64,000 bases of DNA from an uncultured Oscillospiraceae bacterium (GTDB taxonomy: Bacteria; Bacillota_A; Clostridia; Oscillospirales; Oscillospiraceae): the NCBI GenBank assembly GCA_910579155.1, contig CAJTTS010000009.1, positions 1 through 64,000 on the forward strand. The letters are read 5' to 3'. This document shows, piece by piece, positions 60,722 to 64,000 of this stretch. Both the position numbers and the translations under genes were made by a program. The number at the start of each line of letters is the position of its first letter. The stretch's first letter is position 1. Below the pieces are notes generated by a model, which worked only from the letters and a program-made list of their open reading frames with translations, was not told the origin of the DNA and did not search any database.

Positions 60722-63409
60722 ATGTACGATCCCAAACCCTACGGCCTGAACGAGCTGCGGGAGATGTTCCTGAAGTTCTTCGAGAGCAAAGGCCATCTCC
60801 GCCTGCCCAGTTTCTCCCTGATTCCCCAGAACGATGCGTCCCTGCTGCTGATCAACTCCGGCATGGCTCCCATGAAGCCCTACTTTACCGGAGAGCAGGA
60901 GCCCCCCCGCCACCGGGTCACCACCTGCCAGAAGTGTATCCGCACCGGCGACATTGAGAACATTGGCCACACCGACCGCCACGGCACTTACTTTGAGATG
61001 CTGGGCAACTTCTCCTTCGGCGACTATTTCAAGAACGAGGCCATCCCCTACGCCTGGGAGTTTCTGACCTCCCCGGAGTGGGTGGGACTGGACCCTGACC
61101 GGCTGTATCCCTCTGTATTCGCTGGCAACGAGACCACTCCCGCCGACGACGAGGCGTTCCGTATCTGGCACGAGGTCATTGGCATCCCGGAGGAGCGGAT
61201 TTTTAAGTTCGGTAAGGAGGATAACTTCTGGGAACACGGCTCCGGCCCTTGCGGCCCGTGCTCCGAAATTTACTACGATAGAGGCCCCGAGCACGGCTGC
61301 GGCAAGCCCGGCTGTACTGTGGGCTGCGACTGCGACCGCTATATCGAGGTGTGGAACGTGGTGTTCTCCCAGTTCGACAATGACGGGGAAAACCATTACA
61401 CCGAGCTCAAGCAGAAGAACATCGACACCGGCATGGGGCTGGAGCGTCTGGCCTGCGTGTGTCAAGGAGTGAACTCCCTGTTTGACGTGGACACCGTCAT
61501 GAGCATCACCAACAAGGTGTCCGAGATTACCCATGCCCACTACGGTGAGACGAAGGAGAAAGACGTGTCCCTGCGGGTGATTACCGACCACATCCGCTCC
61601 GCCACCTTTATGATTTGCGACGGTGTGCTGCCCGCCAACGAGGGCCGGGGCTATGTGTTGCGCCGCCTGCTGCGTCGGGCCGCCCGCCACGGAAAGCTGC
61701 TGGGGGTCAACGAGCCCTTCCTGTATACTGTGTGCGATACCGTCATCCATGAGAACGAGGGCCACTACCCTGAGCTGCGGGAGCGTCAGGACTATATCAC
61801 CAAGGTCATCCGGGTAGAGGAAGAAAACTTTGCCAAAACCATCGACGGAGGCCTGAAAATTTTCAATGAGATGCTGACCGGCTACAAGAAAAAAGGCGAG
61901 AAAACCTTCTCTGGTGCCGATGCCTTCAAGCTGTACGACACCTACGGCTTCCCCGTGGACTTGACCCTGGAGATGGTGGAGGAGCAGGGGATGGACCTGA
62001 ACGAGGCCGAGTTCAAACAGCTCATGGAGGAGCAGCGCCAACGGGCCCGGAAGGCCCGGGAGGCCTTGGGCGATTTGGGCTGGGCCGGCGTGGAGTTCGG
62101 CAAGGACGTGCCCGAGACGGAGTTTGTGGGCTATGACAGCGCCAACACGGCCAAGGCCGTCACCGGGGTGAAGGTAGTGGCCCTGGTGGTGGAAAACGAG
62201 CTGGCCGAGGAGCTGATGCCCGGCGTGGAGGGCATTGTGGTGCTGGATAAAACCCCCTTCTACGCTGAGATGGGCGGCCAGGTGGCCGACCACGGTGTGA
62301 TCTTTGCCGACAAGGTGGGCTTTGAGGTCACCGACGTGCAGAAAAACAAGGGCGGCAAATATATGCACTACGGCAAAATGATCGAGGGCGTGTTGAAGGT
62401 GGGCGATACCGTGGGCGCCCAGATCGACCTAGAGCGCCGGAAGGCCGTAGCCCGGGCCCATTCCGCCACCCATCTGTTGGACAAGGCCCTGCGGGAGGTG
62501 CTGGGCGACCACGTGCATCAGGCGGGTTCTCTGGTGGAGCCTGACCGCCTTCGCTTCGACTTCACCCACTTCGAGGCCATGACCTCCGAGCAGGTGGCCG
62601 AGGTGGGTCGCATTGTCAACGATGCCATTCTGAACGGCCTGGAGGTGCGCACCGACGTACTGCCCATTGAGGAGGCCAAGCAACGGGGGGCCATCGCCCT
62701 GTTTGGGGAAAAGTACGGCGACACTGTCCGGGTGGTAGACATGGGCGAGGGGTACTCTGTGGAGTTTTGCGGCGGCACCCATTTGGATAACACCGCCAAG
62801 GTAGGCACCTTCCGTATTAAAAGCGAGTTCTCCGTAGCTTCCGGCGTGCGCCGCATCGAGGCCACCACCGGCCGGGAGACTCTGGCCTTCTTCGGTGAGG
62901 TGCAGGAGCGCATCAACCAGGCGGCGGCAGTGCTGAAAGCCAAACCCGGCGAGCTGCGGGAGAAGGCGGAGGCCGTCATGGGCGAGATCAAGAACCTGCA
63001 CCAGATGGTGGAAAAGTTCAAGGCAAAGGAGGCCGCCGGGGAGACGGACCGTATTCTGTTCGGCGCCCATGAGGTGGGCGAGCTGAAGGTGCTCACCGCC
63101 ACGGTGCCTGACGCAGACGGCGCCCGCCTGCGCCAGATGGGCGACCTGCTCCGGGAGAAGGACGCCAATGTGGTGGCGGTTCTGGCCAGCGTCAACGACG
63201 GTAAGATCACCTTCCTTTGCTCCTGCGGCAAGGAGGCGGTGAAGAAAGGTGTCAAGGCCGGGGACATCATCAAACAGGTGTGCGCCATTGCGGGCGGCTC
63301 TGGCGGCGGTAAGCCGGACAGCGCTATGGGCGGCGGCAAGGACGTGCTCATGCTGGACAACGCACTGGCCATGGTGGACAACGTAGTGGCCATGAAGCTG
63401 GGGCTGTAA
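60722..63409 (+). CDS. alaS: Alanyl-tRNA synthetase
   Basis: This class II synthetase charges tRNA-Ala. The aminoacylation domain (about 1-240) has MAPMKPYFTG and GTYFEMLGNFSFGDYF motifs. The tRNA-recognition domain follows, then the editing domain with HSATHLLD and CGGTH metal ligands. The C-Ala oligomerisation domain ends in the Gly-rich GGSGGGKPDSAMGGGK. At 895 aa it is full length. The RBS is CGGAGGTAA. Expression is probably governed by the T-box leader upstream of the ASCH gene. Confidence 0.98.
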   Translation: MYDPKPYGLNELREMFLKFFESKGHLRLPSFSLIPQNDASLLLINSGMAPMKPYFTGEQEPPRHRVTTCQKCIRTGDIENIGHTDRHGTYFEMLGNFSFGDYFKNEAIPYAWEFLTSPEWVGLDPDRLYPSVFAGNETTPADDEAFRIWHEVIGIPEERIFKFGKEDNFWEHGSGPCGPCSEIYYDRGPEHGCGKPGCTVGCDCDRYIEVWNVVFSQFDNDGENHYTELKQKNIDTGMGLERLACVCQGVNSLFDVDTVMSITNKVSEITHAHYGETKEKDVSLRVITDHIRSATFMICDGVLPANEGRGYVLRRLLRRAARHGKLLGVNEPFLYTVCDTVIHENEGHYPELRERQDYITKVIRVEEENFAKTIDGGLKIFNEMLTGYKKKGEKTFSGADAFKLYDTYGFPVDLTLEMVEEQGMDLNEAEFKQLMEEQRQRARKAREALGDLGWAGVEFGKDVPETEFVGYDSANTAKAVTGVKVVALVVENELAEELMPGVEGIVVLDKTPFYAEMGGQVADHGVIFADKVGFEVTDVQKNKGGKYMHYGKMIEGVLKVGDTVGAQIDLERRKAVARAHSATHLLDKALREVLGDHVHQAGSLVEPDRLRFDFTHFEAMTSEQVAEVGRIVNDAILNGLEVRTDVLPIEEAKQRGAIALFGEKYGDTVRVVDMGEGYSVEFCGGTHLDNTAKVGTFRIKSEFSVASGVRRIEATTGRETLAFFGEVQERINQAAAVLKAKPGELREKAEAVMGEIKNLHQMVEKFKAKEAAGETDRILFGAHEVGELKVLTATVPDADGARLRQMGDLLREKDANVVAVLASVNDGKITFLCSCGKEAVKKGVKAGDIIKQVCAIAGGSGGGKPDSAMGGGKDVLMLDNALAMVDNVVAMKLGL

Positions 63410-63412
63410 GCC

Positions 63413-64000
63413 ATGACGCGGGACGATTTGAATCGCTTTCGGGCGCTAGACATTGATTTTGATTCCATTGGACTGCTCCAAAGCGGGGCGGACGACTTCG
63501 CTTACTTCTGCACTCCGATGGATGCGGAATTTGTGGGCCGCCTCGGCTGTGACGGCATCCATTTCATCCTCCTGCCGGAAGATGAGCGGGTGTTCTGCGT
63601 GGACCCGTCCATGGGGGAGCGGGGAACCTATGTTCTCCCGGTGGCCGGTGATTTCCGGGAGTTCCTCTCATTTGTCCTCTATTGTCAGGATGCCAACCCG
63701 CTGAGCCAGATTTATTGGATGACCCGGAAGGAGTATGAGGAGTTGGCGGAGGAGGACGCCGCAGCCCGGGAGAATGAATACCAGGCAAAGTTTTTCGAGG
63801 AAAAGGATAAAGCCCTGTCTGCTATTGTAAAGGAATTTGACCTGACCCCCGTTGATCCTTTCAAGAAAGTCAAGGCCATGCAGAAAAAATTTGACCCGGC
63901 GGTGCTGAACTTTTCCGATGAATATTATGACGCGGTGGGTTATGTGCACCCGGAAGAAGAGGGAGAAATTGTTCAAGTTCAAGGTACACATACTGTCATG
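63413..64000 (+). CDS. Unrecognised protein, partial (runs off the right edge)
   Basis: An ATG 3 nt after the alaS stop opens a frame with no stop for 196 codons up to the window end. The N-terminal about 100 residues contain FVGRLGCDGIHFILLPEDERVFCVDP and DFREFLSFVLYCQDANPL, a layout vaguely like SUKH (SMI1/KNR4) immunity-type folds, but I cannot assign it. The later part is charged and helical. Coupling to alaS is probable from spacing alone; no RBS separate from the alaS end is evident. Confidence 0.7.
   Translation, partial: MTRDDLNRFRALDIDFDSIGLLQSGADDFAYFCTPMDAEFVGRLGCDGIHFILLPEDERVFCVDPSMGERGTYVLPVAGDFREFLSFVLYCQDANPLSQIYWMTRKEYEELAEEDAAARENEYQAKFFEEKDKALSAIVKEFDLTPVDPFKKVKAMQKKFDPAVLNFSDEYYDAVGYVHPEEEGEIVQVQGTHTVM

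Overview
The window is chromosomal housekeeping DNA from a Gram-positive, endospore-forming Clostridia lineage. Its GC-rich composition, ATP-type PEP carboxykinase, sporulation genes (yqfC, yqfD, a SpoVD-like PBP with PASTA repeats), YqzL between era and recO, and a T-box leader upstream of alaS together suggest an Oscillospirales gut anaerobe related to Flavonifractor, Lawsonibacter or Oscillibacter. That placement is an inference from gene content, not a database result. I found no rRNA, tRNA, CRISPR array, prophage or intact insertion sequence.

Layout. 1-7 kb: pckA (cut by the left edge), a 2[4Fe-4S] ferredoxin, a Clp ATPase without the N domain, a deleted GNAT gene, and a MarR-MATE efflux operon whose promoter holds a clear inverted-repeat operator. 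5-9 kb: a lipoprotein with Ca-loop-like repeats followed by an OmpR-type two-component pair. 9-17 kb: a DUF1385 membrane protein, prmC, recA, a tiny membrane protein, recX, rimO, pgsA and a GH13 glucosidase. 17-26 kb: an orphan Phd-DUF2007 fusion, a PiT phosphate transporter, and the dgt-yigZ-dnaG-rpoD macromolecular-synthesis operon. A reverse-strand rluA with an AT-rich C15-peptidase-like gene follows. 25-34 kb: yqfC-yqfD-phoH-ybeY-lipoprotein-era-GNAT-yqzL-recO-mutS2, a classic Firmicutes RNA/ribosome-maturation string. 34-38.7 kb: HPr, uvrC-rsmD-coaD and a coiled-coil protein resembling actinobacterial SepIVA. 38.8-51.3 kb: a division and cell-wall (dcw) cluster, mraZ-rsmH-ftsL-PBP-(Mur-like)-mraY-ftsW-murG-murA-ftsQ-ftsZ, with a MraZ box at its promoter. 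51-60 kb: a radical SAM protein, gluQ, guaB, then reverse-strand genes for a GH13 amylase-like enzyme, a double-motif DUF305 protein and a BceAB-type ABC transporter. 60-64 kb: a T-box leader, an ASCH-domain gene, alaS and an unrecognised partial gene.

How the genes work together. Several blocks are translationally coupled by 1-4 nt overlaps: recX/rimO, dgt/yigZ, dnaG/rpoD, ybeY/lipoprotein, uvrC/rsmD/coaD and prmC/TIGR04076. The dcw cluster carries no functional Mur ligase. In the place often held by murE/murF sits a shortened Mur-ligase-like central domain with a degenerate P-loop, which I consider the most unusual coding feature. Other points of interest are a dispersed intergenic repeat family (three copies, near 10.2, 35.0 and 45.2 kb), a tight array of perfect palindromes before the PBP gene, the SepIVA-like protein after coaD, and the T-box/ASCH/alaS arrangement.
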